Of a DNA stretch of 64,000 nt, positions 8,810 to 17,152 are shown in pieces (position 1 is the stretch's first letter; every line of letters starts with the position of its first letter). The position numbers and the translations under genes were made by a program. A model generated the notes under the pieces. The model did no database searches. It saw only the letters and a list, made by a program, of their open reading frames with translations, and was not told the origin of the DNA. The DNA comes from CAXBOO01 sp963977425. Its GTDB lineage: Bacteria > Bacteroidota > Bacteroidia > Flavobacteriales_D > Luteibaculaceae. The DNA is taken from NCBI GenBank assembly GCA_963977425.1, contig CAXBOO010000005.1, forward strand, positions 207,527 to 271,526, in the 5' to 3' direction.

Positions 8810-10290
8810 TTCACTTTAAACAAGCCGAGTTTTTGCTCGTATACTTTAATTCTTTCTTTGAGATCTGGCGCTAAATTAGTTCGCCTAACAAGAATGAAAT
8901 AAAGAACAACAATAGGCACACTCATTATAATACTGGCAACAATAAAGTTTACCCCAACTAAATACTCTCTTACCAGTAAAGCAAAAGAAATCATGAATAC
9001 GGTAAACAAGAGCAATCGCAAGTATTGGTTATTGAATGGTTGAAGATTATAAAATTTTCTCAAGAAGAACCAGCGTGCAAAATTGTTCAATACTTGGCTT
9101 AGAAACGTAGCGAAGGCCGCACCACTTATACCATAAATAGGTATAAACAAAAAATTAAACCCAACCAATGAAACGAGCAGTAATGTGGAAAAATAAAATC
9201 CATATTTATAGTGTTTGCTGTAGTACAAAAGCTCGCCACTCACTCCAGACGCCATATCTACAAGCTGTGCTAAACCTAACCAAAACACAACCCACAAACC
9301 TTTTGAGAAAACATCTCCTTTTGGTAAAATGTCAAAAACAGTAAATAAATTTCCTATCAACATTACAAATACAAATCCAGCAACTATCAATTGATTTTGC
9401 GCTGTTTTTTTATACAAATCATTGAGAAAAGAAACATTATCATCGGCCCAAGCTTCACCGATTTTAACGGATGAAATTCCTTGCAAACCTCTACTGGGTA
9501 TGCTCACCAAGACGCCAAAAAAGAGCATGATACTGTAAATCCCTGTGGCCTCAAAATCGATGAGTCGAGTAACCATCAGGATATCTATTTCTTTTGTAAA
9601 GACACCAACCGAACCTGACAATACTGAAAACAATGCCAATCCGCCAATGGCTTTCAATGGAATATTGGAAGATGAAAAATTAAAAGACGGCATAACTGTC
9701 TTTTTGAACTTTATCAGAAAAAATAATATCAGAACGATTGATAGTACATAGCTTATTTCAACAAAAGTTAGAAACATTTCGAACGAAAAACTGAATAAAT
9801 ACACCGCTACAAGCGATATTACAAACCCTAGTTTAATGCATATTTCTCTTACAAAAAGTGTGTGACTAACCAAGGATTTGGCAGATAAAAAAGAAGAAAG
9901 TGATGAAAAAACAAATCCAACAGAATACAATAAATAAACATGCATAAACCACTGAGAATTAAGTTTCTCTTGCCAATAATTCAAGTAAATAACCAGTCCC
10001 AAAAGACCAAGTAACTGCCCCACAAATAAGATAATGGCAAAAATTGCAGAGAGTTGTTTATGATAACCATTCTTATGAGCCAGCGGAATGTATCTTAACA
10101 AGATAGCTCCTACCCCCATACCAGAAAAAACACTCACTAAAGCCGATAACGACAGAATATACCGAAGCACACCAATTTGTTCTACTTCTAATATTTTTGG
10201 TTGCAACCAACCCGAGTTCAAAAACCCAACAACTACACCTATTACAGCGATTATAGAGCCAATTATGGATTGTTTTCTAATGGTTGACAT
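8806..10290 (-). CDS. Polysaccharide flippase (Wzx-like, MATE/MOP superfamily)
   Basis: The 494-residue integral membrane protein has about 12-14 hydrophobic helices across its whole length. Its N-terminus (SIIGSIIAVIGVVVGFLNSG) and topology are those of oligosaccharide flippases of the Wzx/RfbX type. Such proteins move undecaprenyl-linked glycan units across the inner membrane. Flanking sugar-nucleotide and glycosyltransferase genes support export of an O-antigen or capsule-like repeat. The 41-nt gap before it is the largest inside the operon. Sequence in this family drifts fast, so the substrate cannot be read from it. Confidence 0.88.
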   Translation of the reverse strand: MSTIRKQSIIGSIIAVIGVVVGFLNSGWLQPKILEVEQIGVLRYILSLSALVSVFSGMGVGAILLRYIPLAHKNGYHKQLSAIFAIILFVGQLLGLLGLVIYLNYWQEKLNSQWFMHVYLLYSVGFVFSSLSSFLSAKSLVSHTLFVREICIKLGFVISLVAVYLFSFSFEMFLTFVEISYVLSIVLILFFLIKFKKTVMPSFNFSSSNIPLKAIGGLALFSVLSGSVGVFTKEIDILMVTRLIDFEATGIYSIMLFFGVLVSIPSRGLQGISSVKIGEAWADDNVSFLNDLYKKTAQNQLIVAGFVFVMLIGNLFTVFDILPKGDVFSKGLWVVFWLGLAQLVDMASGVSGELLYYSKHYKYGFYFSTLLLVSLVGFNFLFIPIYGISGAAFATFLSQVLNNFARWFFLRKFYNLQPFNNQYLRLLLFTVFMISFALLVREYLVGVNFIVASIIMSVPIVVLYFILVRRTNLAPDLKERIKVYEQKLGLFKVK

Positions 10291-10331
10291 CTTGTGCTTA
10301 ACTAATAATTGGATTTTTTATTTCCTTGCAA

Positions 10332-11012
10332 CTACTTTGCTTTCAATAAATGTTCTGCAATAAGCCAATCAAGCTCGGTATCGATATCCACAGAATCAAG
10401 TTCCGACATTGGGTAAGGCTTAACGCATGAAAATTCATTCAACCTCTGGTTTTTCAAACTTTTAGGGTTGATAATGTAAATTGCTCCGTTGTATTCCCAT
10501 ACTTTCGGGCATTGTTGACGACTTGTAAAGTTCGATGATTTAGATTTTTGCAGAAATCCATTTTCATCTTCTTCGAACAAATTAAAGTAAGGGTTTTGTT
10601 TGCTGACATTTACAGATACAACCATATCCTCTTTACCTGAATATAATGTCAACGCTTCAGTAATATGCTGAGCATTTCTAAAAGGAGATGTAGGTTGTAA
10701 CAACACGATGGCATCTGGTTGAAACATTTTGCTTTCACAATACTCCAACACGTGACAAATTACTTCGTAGCTACCAGCTCCGTCGGTAGATAAATGTTCG
10801 GGCCTTAAAAAAGGGACCATTAAACCGCATCGTTCAGCTTCCTTTTTAATTTCTACATCATCGGTAGTTACCAAAATTTCTCCTTCATCAAAAACAGCTT
10901 TAGCTGCTTCAATTGTGTAAGAAATGAGCGACTTCCCATTTAACAATTTGATATTTTTACGAGGCACTCCTTTAGAACCACCTCTTGCAGGTATTACAAC
11001 TAGATATTTCAC
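10332..11012 (-). CDS. legF: CMP-legionaminate synthase / acylneuraminate cytidylyltransferase family
   Basis: The 226-residue protein activates a nonulosonic acid with CTP, giving the CMP-sugar used by transferases. The nucleotide-binding motif is PARGGSKGVPRKNIKLLNGK at residues 8-27, followed by LLQPTSPFRNAQHI and a C-terminal DSVDIDTELDW, all family hallmarks. NeuA, PseF and LegF share them. The legionaminic acid assignment rests on the neighbouring genes, which make the GDP-sugar precursor. It overlaps the preceding nucleotidyltransferase gene by 4 nt. Confidence 0.88.
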   Translation of the reverse strand: MKYLVVIPARGGSKGVPRKNIKLLNGKSLISYTIEAAKAVFDEGEILVTTDDVEIKKEAERCGLMVPFLRPEHLSTDGAGSYEVICHVLEYCESKMFQPDAIVLLQPTSPFRNAQHITEALTLYSGKEDMVVSVNVSKQNPYFNLFEEDENGFLQKSKSSNFTSRQQCPKVWEYNGAIYIINPKSLKNQRLNEFSCVKPYPMSELDSVDIDTELDWLIAEHLLKAK

Positions 11013-12055
11013 AAATCAAGGTGTTTGATATCGGCTTGAGCTTTTTCGAAATCAGCATGTTTTCCAATATCCAACCAGTATTGACGAATAGGGTATGAGA
11101 TCAACTTTCCGCCCTCATTTATTACCGCCTCCATTAAATCGGTGGAATTATAGAATGAATTACGAGGTATTTTGTTTAGGATTGACTTTTTAATGAGATA
11201 AATCCCTCCGTTAGAATAATAAGTATACGTTGGTTTTTCTTTAAATGAGGTTACGACGTTGTTTTCGGTTTCCATTACAGCATAAGGAACATCTACTTTA
11301 TACGGAATAGTCACTACCGACATATCGGCCTCATTTTCAGTAAAATTCAAAAAGAAATCTTCGTAATCTAAAGTTGTTAGGATATCCGAATTGGTAACTA
11401 AGACATAGTCATGCTGCCAATTTTCAATTTTACTTACTGCTCCAATAGTTCCAAGAGGGGCATCTTCCGTTACGTATTGAATTCTTTGGTTTCTGCTCGC
11501 TCCATCACTAAACTTATCTTGTATCTGTTCACCCAAATAACGAATTGATATCCACAAGTCGTCAATTCCAAATTTGTGAAGTCGATCTAGGTTATGCTCC
11601 AAAATAGCTTTCCCTCCAACTTCTAATAAAGGCTTAGGAACAGTGTCTGTCAATGGTTTTAATCGAGTTCCAAATCCTCCAGCCATAACAACAGCATCAA
11701 CTGGCAAATACGATTTCTGAAGTTTTAGATTCAAGACATTGAGAACAACATGGTCTTTGTCTACAATAGGGATGACTTTAAAATCATTTTCTCGGAAACG
11801 TATGATATCAGCAACACTGTATTTCCCCCGCATTATAAATTTGGGGTTAGGTTGAATAAATTCATCAACTATATCACTGGTATCTAATCCTTTCAACAAG
11901 CCTCTACGCACATCTCCATCGGTAAGACTTCCAACTAAAACATCGGATGCATCTATTACAAAGAGTATTGCATCGCTAGCCAATTTGTCCAACATTGCCA
12001 ATGCTTCTTTAATTTGACTCCCTCTTCGTATAAGATGTTCTCGGTAGTTACGCAT
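11009..12055 (-). CDS. ptmE: CBS-domain sugar-phosphate nucleotidyltransferase (PtmE-like, glucosamine-1-phosphate guanylyltransferase)
   Basis: The 348-residue protein has a tandem CBS region at about residues 1-118 (VIDASDVLVGSLTDGDVRRG, RENDFKVIPIVDKD). A nucleotidyltransferase domain follows with VMAGGFGTRLKPLTDTVPKP at about 125-144. This CBS plus NTP-transferase arrangement is that of Campylobacter PtmE, shown to make GDP-GlcN for legionaminic acid. Use of GTP and GlcN-1-P is inferred from that homology and the gene set. It overlaps the legG-like gene by 8 nt and the legF gene by 4 nt. Another sugar-1-phosphate is possible. Confidence 0.8.
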   Translation of the reverse strand: MRNYREHLIRRGSQIKEALAMLDKLASDAILFVIDASDVLVGSLTDGDVRRGLLKGLDTSDIVDEFIQPNPKFIMRGKYSVADIIRFRENDFKVIPIVDKDHVVLNVLNLKLQKSYLPVDAVVMAGGFGTRLKPLTDTVPKPLLEVGGKAILEHNLDRLHKFGIDDLWISIRYLGEQIQDKFSDGASRNQRIQYVTEDAPLGTIGAVSKIENWQHDYVLVTNSDILTTLDYEDFFLNFTENEADMSVVTIPYKVDVPYAVMETENNVVTSFKEKPTYTYYSNGGIYLIKKSILNKIPRNSFYNSTDLMEAVINEGGKLISYPIRQYWLDIGKHADFEKAQADIKHLDL

Positions 12056-13163
12056 GATTTAATATTTTATTTATGGCTTTCGCCGAATCTTTTTTATAAT
12101 ACAGGTTATTCCCTTTGTAATCGCCTAATCTAAGAGTTTCTAAACACGCGGCATATATTTCTGATCTCACAAAAGGTACATCAATTACATTTTCACTCCG
12201 TAACCTACCTTTTTGTCTATCCCCAATGTTCACTACATATTTCCCAAAGGAAGCTGATTCAATAATACCACTAGACGTATTTCCACACATCAATCTACAT
12301 TGCTTCATAGCTGAGAAATAATTTAGTTTTCCGAAATTTTCAACTATGGATATTCTATTAGGATTTTCCAGCTTAATTCTTTCGGCTTCACTTCTAAAAT
12401 AGCTTCCATTTGTGTCCGCATTAGCAAGAGTAACTACAACATGAATTTCCTTTGACAATTGTAATAATGCACTGAACGCTTCAATTGAAAAACGTTCATT
12501 ATTGAATGAATTAACGGTTTCGGGGTGTAAGGTTACCAAAGCAAAATCTGACGCTGGAATATTGAACTTATCGGCAACTTTTTCCCATGTCGGAAGTTCG
12601 GTTTCGGTTAATTCAGAAAGGCTTAAACTACCAACATTGTATATGTTAACGTCGGTATCCAATAAGTTTCTCAAACGGTCAACAAACACTTCTGAAGCTA
12701 CAAAATGGAATTGGCTAACTAGGCTAATCTGGTGACGATAAATATTATCGATGGCGCCAAGCGTTGTTTCTCCTCCATGAATATGACCGATTTTAATTTC
12801 AAAAGGGATTGATGCTTGAACGGCTGCTGACATTTCAAAACGATCTCCCAAAGCCAATACAATATCAAAATTATTATCTGCCCAAAATTCCGTGAAATTG
12901 GCTAGTACGTCCGAGTAACCTTTAGCTATGTCTTTAACAGAATCAGAAGAAGGCATACCTTGAATCGTATGTATGTTTCCATAACCATCTGATTTTATCT
13001 CCTGAATTGTTTCACCATATTTAGACAATAGATGTGTTCCAAAAACGAGTAGATGTATTTCAAAAGTGTCATCGTTAGCTAATACTTTTAACAAAGGCTG
13101 GTAAATTCCATAATCGGCTCTACTGCTTGTTAAAACACCTATTTTTTTAACGCTTTTGGACAT
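12048..13163 (-). CDS. legG: Hydrolysing NDP-N-acetylhexosamine 2-epimerase (NeuC/LegG family)
   Basis: The 371-residue protein releases the nucleotide while inverting C2, giving the free 6-deoxy-mannose-type sugar that the synthase condenses with phosphoenolpyruvate. Hallmarks are TSSRADYGIYQPLLK at the N-terminus, LALGDRFEMSAAV, HIHGGETTLGAIDNIYRHQI, VTLHPETV and GNTSSGIIESASFGKYVVNIGD. The HGGE and GDRFE motifs separate this hydrolysing class from WecB. GDP-linked substrate specificity is inferred from the accompanying LegB, LegC and PtmE genes. The gene sits 2 nt after legI. Confidence 0.87.
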   Translation of the reverse strand: MSKSVKKIGVLTSSRADYGIYQPLLKVLANDDTFEIHLLVFGTHLLSKYGETIQEIKSDGYGNIHTIQGMPSSDSVKDIAKGYSDVLANFTEFWADNNFDIVLALGDRFEMSAAVQASIPFEIKIGHIHGGETTLGAIDNIYRHQISLVSQFHFVASEVFVDRLRNLLDTDVNIYNVGSLSLSELTETELPTWEKVADKFNIPASDFALVTLHPETVNSFNNERFSIEAFSALLQLSKEIHVVVTLANADTNGSYFRSEAERIKLENPNRISIVENFGKLNYFSAMKQCRLMCGNTSSGIIESASFGKYVVNIGDRQKGRLRSENVIDVPFVRSEIYAACLETLRLGDYKGNNLYYKKDSAKAINKILNHA

Positions 13164-13165
13164 TT

Positions 13166-14191
13166 TTATTTGATATCGTTTTGAGACAGGCAGTGGAAAG
13201 CAGAAAAATTATTCGCAACCGTTTTCCCAATAATATCGTTCCACATCATTGGTGAAATACCACTTCCAGGTCTTAGTGCTATAAGATCTTCACTCACTAA
13301 TACATGCCCTTTTTGAACATCTTTGGCTAAGTGAATGCTTTTACGTGCTACGGCTTTATTTTTAGCTTCACTTGGAGACGCTTTTTTTACACCATCACCT
13401 GATATAGCTTTTTCAATATTTCGAATTCCAGAAACCATAGCCTTCAATTCACTAGGCTCTAACGATGCCTTGTGATCTGGACCAGGAAGGTTTCTATCCA
13501 ATGTAAAATGCTTTTCAATTACTGTTGCTCCCAGTGCTACTGCAGCAATAGGAACTTCTATTCCCAATGTATGGTCCGAATAACCAAAAGCTACATTCAA
13601 TTCGTCTTTAATCGACAACATAGCTTTTAAATTGACATCTTCCATCGGTGTTGGATACTCTGTATTACAATGCAAAACAGTAACATTATCCTTATTTAAT
13701 CCACTAGAACAAATGACTTCGATTGCTGCCTTTATTTCTTCCATATCGGCCATTCCTGTTGAAAGAATTACAGGTTTACCAAAGCTACCGATACGTTTGA
13801 GGTAAGGATAATTTGTTATTTCACCACTTGGAATTTTATACGAATCGAAATTGAGTGAATTGAGATAGTCTAAACCTTTGACATCAAATGCTGTTGAAAA
13901 AAAACGAATGCCCTTCTTCTCACAATACGCTATTAGCTCTTTATGCTGCTCATCCGACAACTCCAACTTTTTAAGCATATTGAATTGAGAATCATCGTTA
14001 TCGCCAATATTCACATTCTGATACTCTGCTTTTTTGGCTGCTTTGCTAACTAAATCTTCGGCCTTAAACGTTTGAAATTTGACCATATCAACACCCGCTT
14101 CAACAGCAACATCAATTAGTTGTTTCGCTTTTAGAATGTCGCCATTATGATTAACACCTGCTTCGGCAATAATGGTCACTTTTTGTCTCAT
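13166..14191 (-). CDS. legI: Legionaminate / N-acetylneuraminate synthase family protein
   Basis: The 341-residue enzyme condenses phosphoenolpyruvate with a six-carbon amino sugar to build the nine-carbon nonulosonic acid. A NeuB TIM barrel spans about residues 1-245, with IIAEAGVNHNGDILKAKQL, KIPSGEITNYP, LSTGMADMEEI, CNTEYPTP and FGYSDHTLG. A C-terminal SAF (antifreeze-like) domain follows from about residue 283 (SIHLAKDVQKG, LRPGSGISP). NeuB, LegI and PseI share this architecture; the operon points to LegI. It overlaps the acetyltransferase gene by 4 nt. Confidence 0.92.
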   Translation of the reverse strand: MRQKVTIIAEAGVNHNGDILKAKQLIDVAVEAGVDMVKFQTFKAEDLVSKAAKKAEYQNVNIGDNDDSQFNMLKKLELSDEQHKELIAYCEKKGIRFFSTAFDVKGLDYLNSLNFDSYKIPSGEITNYPYLKRIGSFGKPVILSTGMADMEEIKAAIEVICSSGLNKDNVTVLHCNTEYPTPMEDVNLKAMLSIKDELNVAFGYSDHTLGIEVPIAAVALGATVIEKHFTLDRNLPGPDHKASLEPSELKAMVSGIRNIEKAISGDGVKKASPSEAKNKAVARKSIHLAKDVQKGHVLVSEDLIALRPGSGISPMMWNDIIGKTVANNFSAFHCLSQNDIK

Positions 14192-14823
14192 TTTCTTAAT
14201 TCTTTTGCTGGATTCCCTACCATCGTCGTGTTAGGTAAAACATCTTTTACAATTACAGCTCCTGCACCAATTATCGCATTTTCGCCTATCACAACACCTT
14301 GTTTAACAACGGCATTAGCTCCAATAAAAACACCGTTTTCAACTGTTACATTACCTGCTAATACAGCATTTGGTGCAACATGAACATTATCATGAATTAT
14401 ACATTCATGATCGATGCTTGAGCCTGTATTAAGAATCACATTTGCACCAATTTCACACAATGGATTTACCATTACTCCTCTTGCGACAAAAGTCCCTTGT
14501 CCAATATTCGATAACAATGATATTGAGCAATTAGGGTGTATTACAGTTGCTAAATCCAGTCCCTTTCTATTAATAGCATCAGCCAATCGTGCTCTAATTC
14601 GATTATTTCCAACACCCAAAATAAATTTGAATTTCGAATTCCAAAATGCAAACGACTCGTCGGCATCATTCCCCGCAAAGGTTAAATCAAAAGGATTAAG
14701 TGTCTTCTCTTCAGACTCGGCATAACTTTTTAGATTCAGTTTCTGTAATATGGCTGCTTCAGCTACAACAATTCCATGACCTGAATATCCTAAAATGATA
14801 TGTTTTCTATCCGATTCTTGCAC
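14188..14823 (-). CDS. legH: PglD/NeuD-family sugar N-acetyltransferase (LegH-like)
   Basis: The 211-residue protein has an N-terminal PglD_N Rossmann-like substrate domain (GYSGHGIVVAEAA, residues 13-25). A left-handed beta-helix follows, made of hexapeptide repeats from about residue 95 to the end (ANVILNTGSSIDHEC, GVFIGANAVVK, ENAIIGAGAVIVKDV). The His in SIDHEC is the usual catalytic base. Such enzymes transfer acetyl-CoA to a UDP- or GDP-4-amino sugar. In this operon it would act after the aminotransferase, as LegH does; an O-acetylating NeuD role is the alternative. It overlaps legC by 17 nt. Confidence 0.85.
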   Translation of the reverse strand: MQESDRKHIILGYSGHGIVVAEAAILQKLNLKSYAESEEKTLNPFDLTFAGNDADESFAFWNSKFKFILGVGNNRIRARLADAINRKGLDLATVIHPNCSISLLSNIGQGTFVARGVMVNPLCEIGANVILNTGSSIDHECIIHDNVHVAPNAVLAGNVTVENGVFIGANAVVKQGVVIGENAIIGAGAVIVKDVLPNTTMVGNPAKELRK

Positions 14824-15946
14824 TGCTTGGTATATTTACAATTCTCGCTTCCAAAAATTCTGCATTGGTTTGTTCGTCGCGTTGACAATTCGAATACATG
14901 GGTAAGCGATACATCAATTGCCAAATTGGTCTTGTCATAACTCCCTGCTCGTTGCTTAAAGTAAGGAAAGCATCCCGTTCATTTTTGTCTGAAAACTCGA
15001 GGCATGTAAGCCAATAATTCCAATGACTATCGGCCATTTCTGTCTTAATATTAATATTCTTTGTTTCAAAGAAACTAGAGTAACTAGCAAACAACTCTTT
15101 TTTACTCGCTTTAATTGTTTCAAAGTTCTCTATCTGGGCACAAAGTAAAGCGGCATTAATATTGGGCATACGGTAATTGTATCCCAATTCATTGTGCACA
15201 TATTCCCACTTATGTGGAACTTTAGCTGTTGTGGTTAAATATTTTGCTTTTTCTCCTAGTTCAATGTTATTTGTAACCAGTGCTCCACCACCACCTGCTG
15301 TAATGATTTTATTTCCATTGAATGAAATAGCAGCAACATCGCCAAAAGAACCAGCTGGCTGACCTTTATATGTACTCCCTAATGATTCTGCTGCATCTTC
15401 TACAACTGGAATGCACCATGAATTACAAATCGAAACGATTTCGTCGATTCGACACATAAAGCCAAAAGTGTGCATGGGTACACAAGCCGATATTTTATTC
15501 TTAGTCGTTTTGTTGAAACAAACACCATCAATTACTTCCGCGTTTTTTTCTAGGAAAGAAGCCAAAGCTATAGGCGAAAGCCCCATAGTATCTCTATCAA
15601 CATCAATAAAAATTGGAGATGCTCCTAAATAAGCAATGGCATTGGCTGTAGCTACAAAAGTTAACGCTTGGGTTATAACCTCATCATTGTGTTTAACTCC
15701 TACCAAATCAAGCCCTACTTGTAACGCTGCTGTTCCATTTACAACCGCCACACCTTTTTTAGTGCCTGTAAGTGTTGCTATTTCTTTTTCAAACCGATTA
15801 ACATATTCTCCAACTGAAGACACAAAAGTGGTATCGATGGTATCCATCAAATACATTTTTTCATTTCCAAAAAACACAGGAGCGTGCAAGGGAATAAAAT
15901 CTTTCGTATTGAATTGGTTTCTTATAAAATCTACAATGTCTTGCAT
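14807..15946 (-). CDS. legC: LegC-type PLP-dependent sugar aminotransferase (DegT/DnrJ/EryC1 family)
   Basis: The 379-residue protein adds the C4 amino group to a nucleotide-linked 4-keto-6-deoxy sugar. The cofactor lysine is Lys213 in SFNGNKIITAGGGGALV. VVNGTAALQVGL near the N-terminus and VVEDAAESLGSTYKG with the PLP-contacting Asp are also present. The GNKIIT-GGGG form is characteristic of the LegC branch of DegT aminotransferases. The start at 15946 lies 1 nt after the legB stop. Confidence 0.9.
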   Translation of the reverse strand: MQDIVDFIRNQFNTKDFIPLHAPVFFGNEKMYLMDTIDTTFVSSVGEYVNRFEKEIATLTGTKKGVAVVNGTAALQVGLDLVGVKHNDEVITQALTFVATANAIAYLGASPIFIDVDRDTMGLSPIALASFLEKNAEVIDGVCFNKTTKNKISACVPMHTFGFMCRIDEIVSICNSWCIPVVEDAAESLGSTYKGQPAGSFGDVAAISFNGNKIITAGGGGALVTNNIELGEKAKYLTTTAKVPHKWEYVHNELGYNYRMPNINAALLCAQIENFETIKASKKELFASYSSFFETKNINIKTEMADSHWNYWLTCLEFSDKNERDAFLTLSNEQGVMTRPIWQLMYRLPMYSNCQRDEQTNAEFLEARIVNIPSSARIG

Positions 15947-15947
15947 A

Positions 15948-16934
15948 TTAAACGTTGTAAATATCAGCCTTATATTGACTTAAATTCTCTGGTTTAGAAA
16001 ACCATTCTATGGTTTCTTTAAGCCCTTCAGCCAATGAATATTTAACTTCCCAATTGGTGAATTCTTTCAACTTTTCATTAGAGCCGAATAATCTAAATAC
16101 TTCACTTTTTTCTGGTCGCAAACGTTGCTCGTCGGAAATAATTTTAGCCTCTGGATTTATCTGTTTGATCAATTCATTTGCTAAATCTCCAATAGAAATT
16201 TCGGACATCGTTGCAATATTCACTTCATGCCCAATTAATTCTTTGCATCGTGCGATATCCAAAAAGCCTTGAACGGTATCTTTCACAAAAAGCAAATCTC
16301 TTGTAGGAGAAAGATCACCCAATTTAATTTCCGTTTTCCCTGCGAGCAATTGCGATATAATTGTTGGTATTACAGCTCTTGCCGATTGTCTTGGTCCAAA
16401 TGTATTGAACGGACGAACGATGGTCAATGGCAAATCAAAACTTCTATAGAAACTATCCGCAATACAATCGGCTCCTATCTTGGATGCCGAATAAGGAGAT
16501 TGAGGTTGTTTTGGATGCAGCTCTGTTATTGGTACAAATTGAGCTGTTCCATAAACTTCAGATGTAGAGGTAACCAACACTCGTTCTATTTCCAAATCTT
16601 TAGCTGCTTGGATAATATTTAGTGTCCCTTTTACATTGGTATCTATATAACTATCTGGAGAATGATAACTAAATGGGATAGCAATAAGTGCCGCTAGATG
16701 AAACACTGTATCAATACCTTTCATAGCAGTACGCACACCATTCGGATCGCGGATATCGCCTGCAAAAATCTCTACTTTTTCTAACGTTTCTTTTGGAATA
16801 GTATCCAACCAACCCCAAGAATTAAAGGAATTGTAATAAACGAAAGCTTTTACATTGTATCCTTCTTTAACAAGTAATTCTACTAAATGGCTGCCGATAA
16901 ATCCGTCGGCGCCTGTAACGAGTACATTTGTCAT
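15948..16934 (-). CDS. legB: NAD(P)-dependent nucleotide-sugar 4,6-dehydratase (LegB-like)
   Basis: Starting at the ATG at 16932-16934 gives 328 residues beginning MTNVLVTGADGFIGSHLVE, with the Rossmann GxxGxxG motif immediately at the N-terminus. A longer in-frame start at 17006 would add 24 unlikely residues. The SDR active site is present as TSTSEVYG and YSASK, and NTFGPRQSARAVIPTII is typical of sugar dehydratases. In the legionaminic acid route it would convert GDP-GlcNAc to the 4-keto-6-deoxy sugar. It is the first gene of the nine-gene operon; cofactor and nucleotide specificity are inferred. Confidence 0.88.
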   Translation of the reverse strand: MTNVLVTGADGFIGSHLVELLVKEGYNVKAFVYYNSFNSWGWLDTIPKETLEKVEIFAGDIRDPNGVRTAMKGIDTVFHLAALIAIPFSYHSPDSYIDTNVKGTLNIIQAAKDLEIERVLVTSTSEVYGTAQFVPITELHPKQPQSPYSASKIGADCIADSFYRSFDLPLTIVRPFNTFGPRQSARAVIPTIISQLLAGKTEIKLGDLSPTRDLLFVKDTVQGFLDIARCKELIGHEVNIATMSEISIGDLANELIKQINPEAKIISDEQRLRPEKSEVFRLFGSNEKLKEFTNWEVKYSLAEGLKETIEWFSKPENLSQYKADIYNV

Positions 16935-17007
16935 TATAACTAGAGTTGATCTAGCACAAATGTGCGGATTTATATTTAAAATATAGGCATAAACAAAGGC
17001 AAACACT

Positions 17008-17015
17008 CAAATTTA
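17008..17015 (-). promoter_or_regulatory. Candidate -7 element for the legionaminic acid operon
   Basis: The minus-strand octamer TAAATTTG matches TAnnTTTG and lies about 70 nt before the legB ATG. A TTG is present but 26 nt upstream, wider than the usual spacing. A short hairpin (GCAC, 4-nt loop, GTGC near 16953-16964) sits in the presumed leader. Confidence 0.3.
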
Positions 17016-17088
17016 AAGCTCCTTTAGGTCTTAATAAAAATCAAATTGGATTGAGTTTGTGTGTAAGCAATAGTTTTCGACATTTAAC

Positions 17089-17096
17089 TACTTTCG
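17089..17096 (+). promoter_or_regulatory. Candidate -7 element for the plus-strand glycan block
   Basis: TACTTTCG fits the TAnnTTCG variant seen elsewhere in the window and lies about 57 nt before the ATG at 17153. No clear TTG occurs at -33. Together with the element at 17008 it would make this 218-nt gap a divergent promoter region. Confidence 0.3.
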
Positions 17097-17152
17097 CCAT
17101 ACTAAAAATTCAAGGTTAAATCCTTCATCTTCAAATTGCCTCAGTATATTAA

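Noticed and set aside
16935..17152. Possible small RNA or tRNA in the divergent glycan promoter gap
   Set aside because: No cloverleaf or conserved RNA structure was found, only a short GCAC/GTGC hairpin and candidate promoter boxes.
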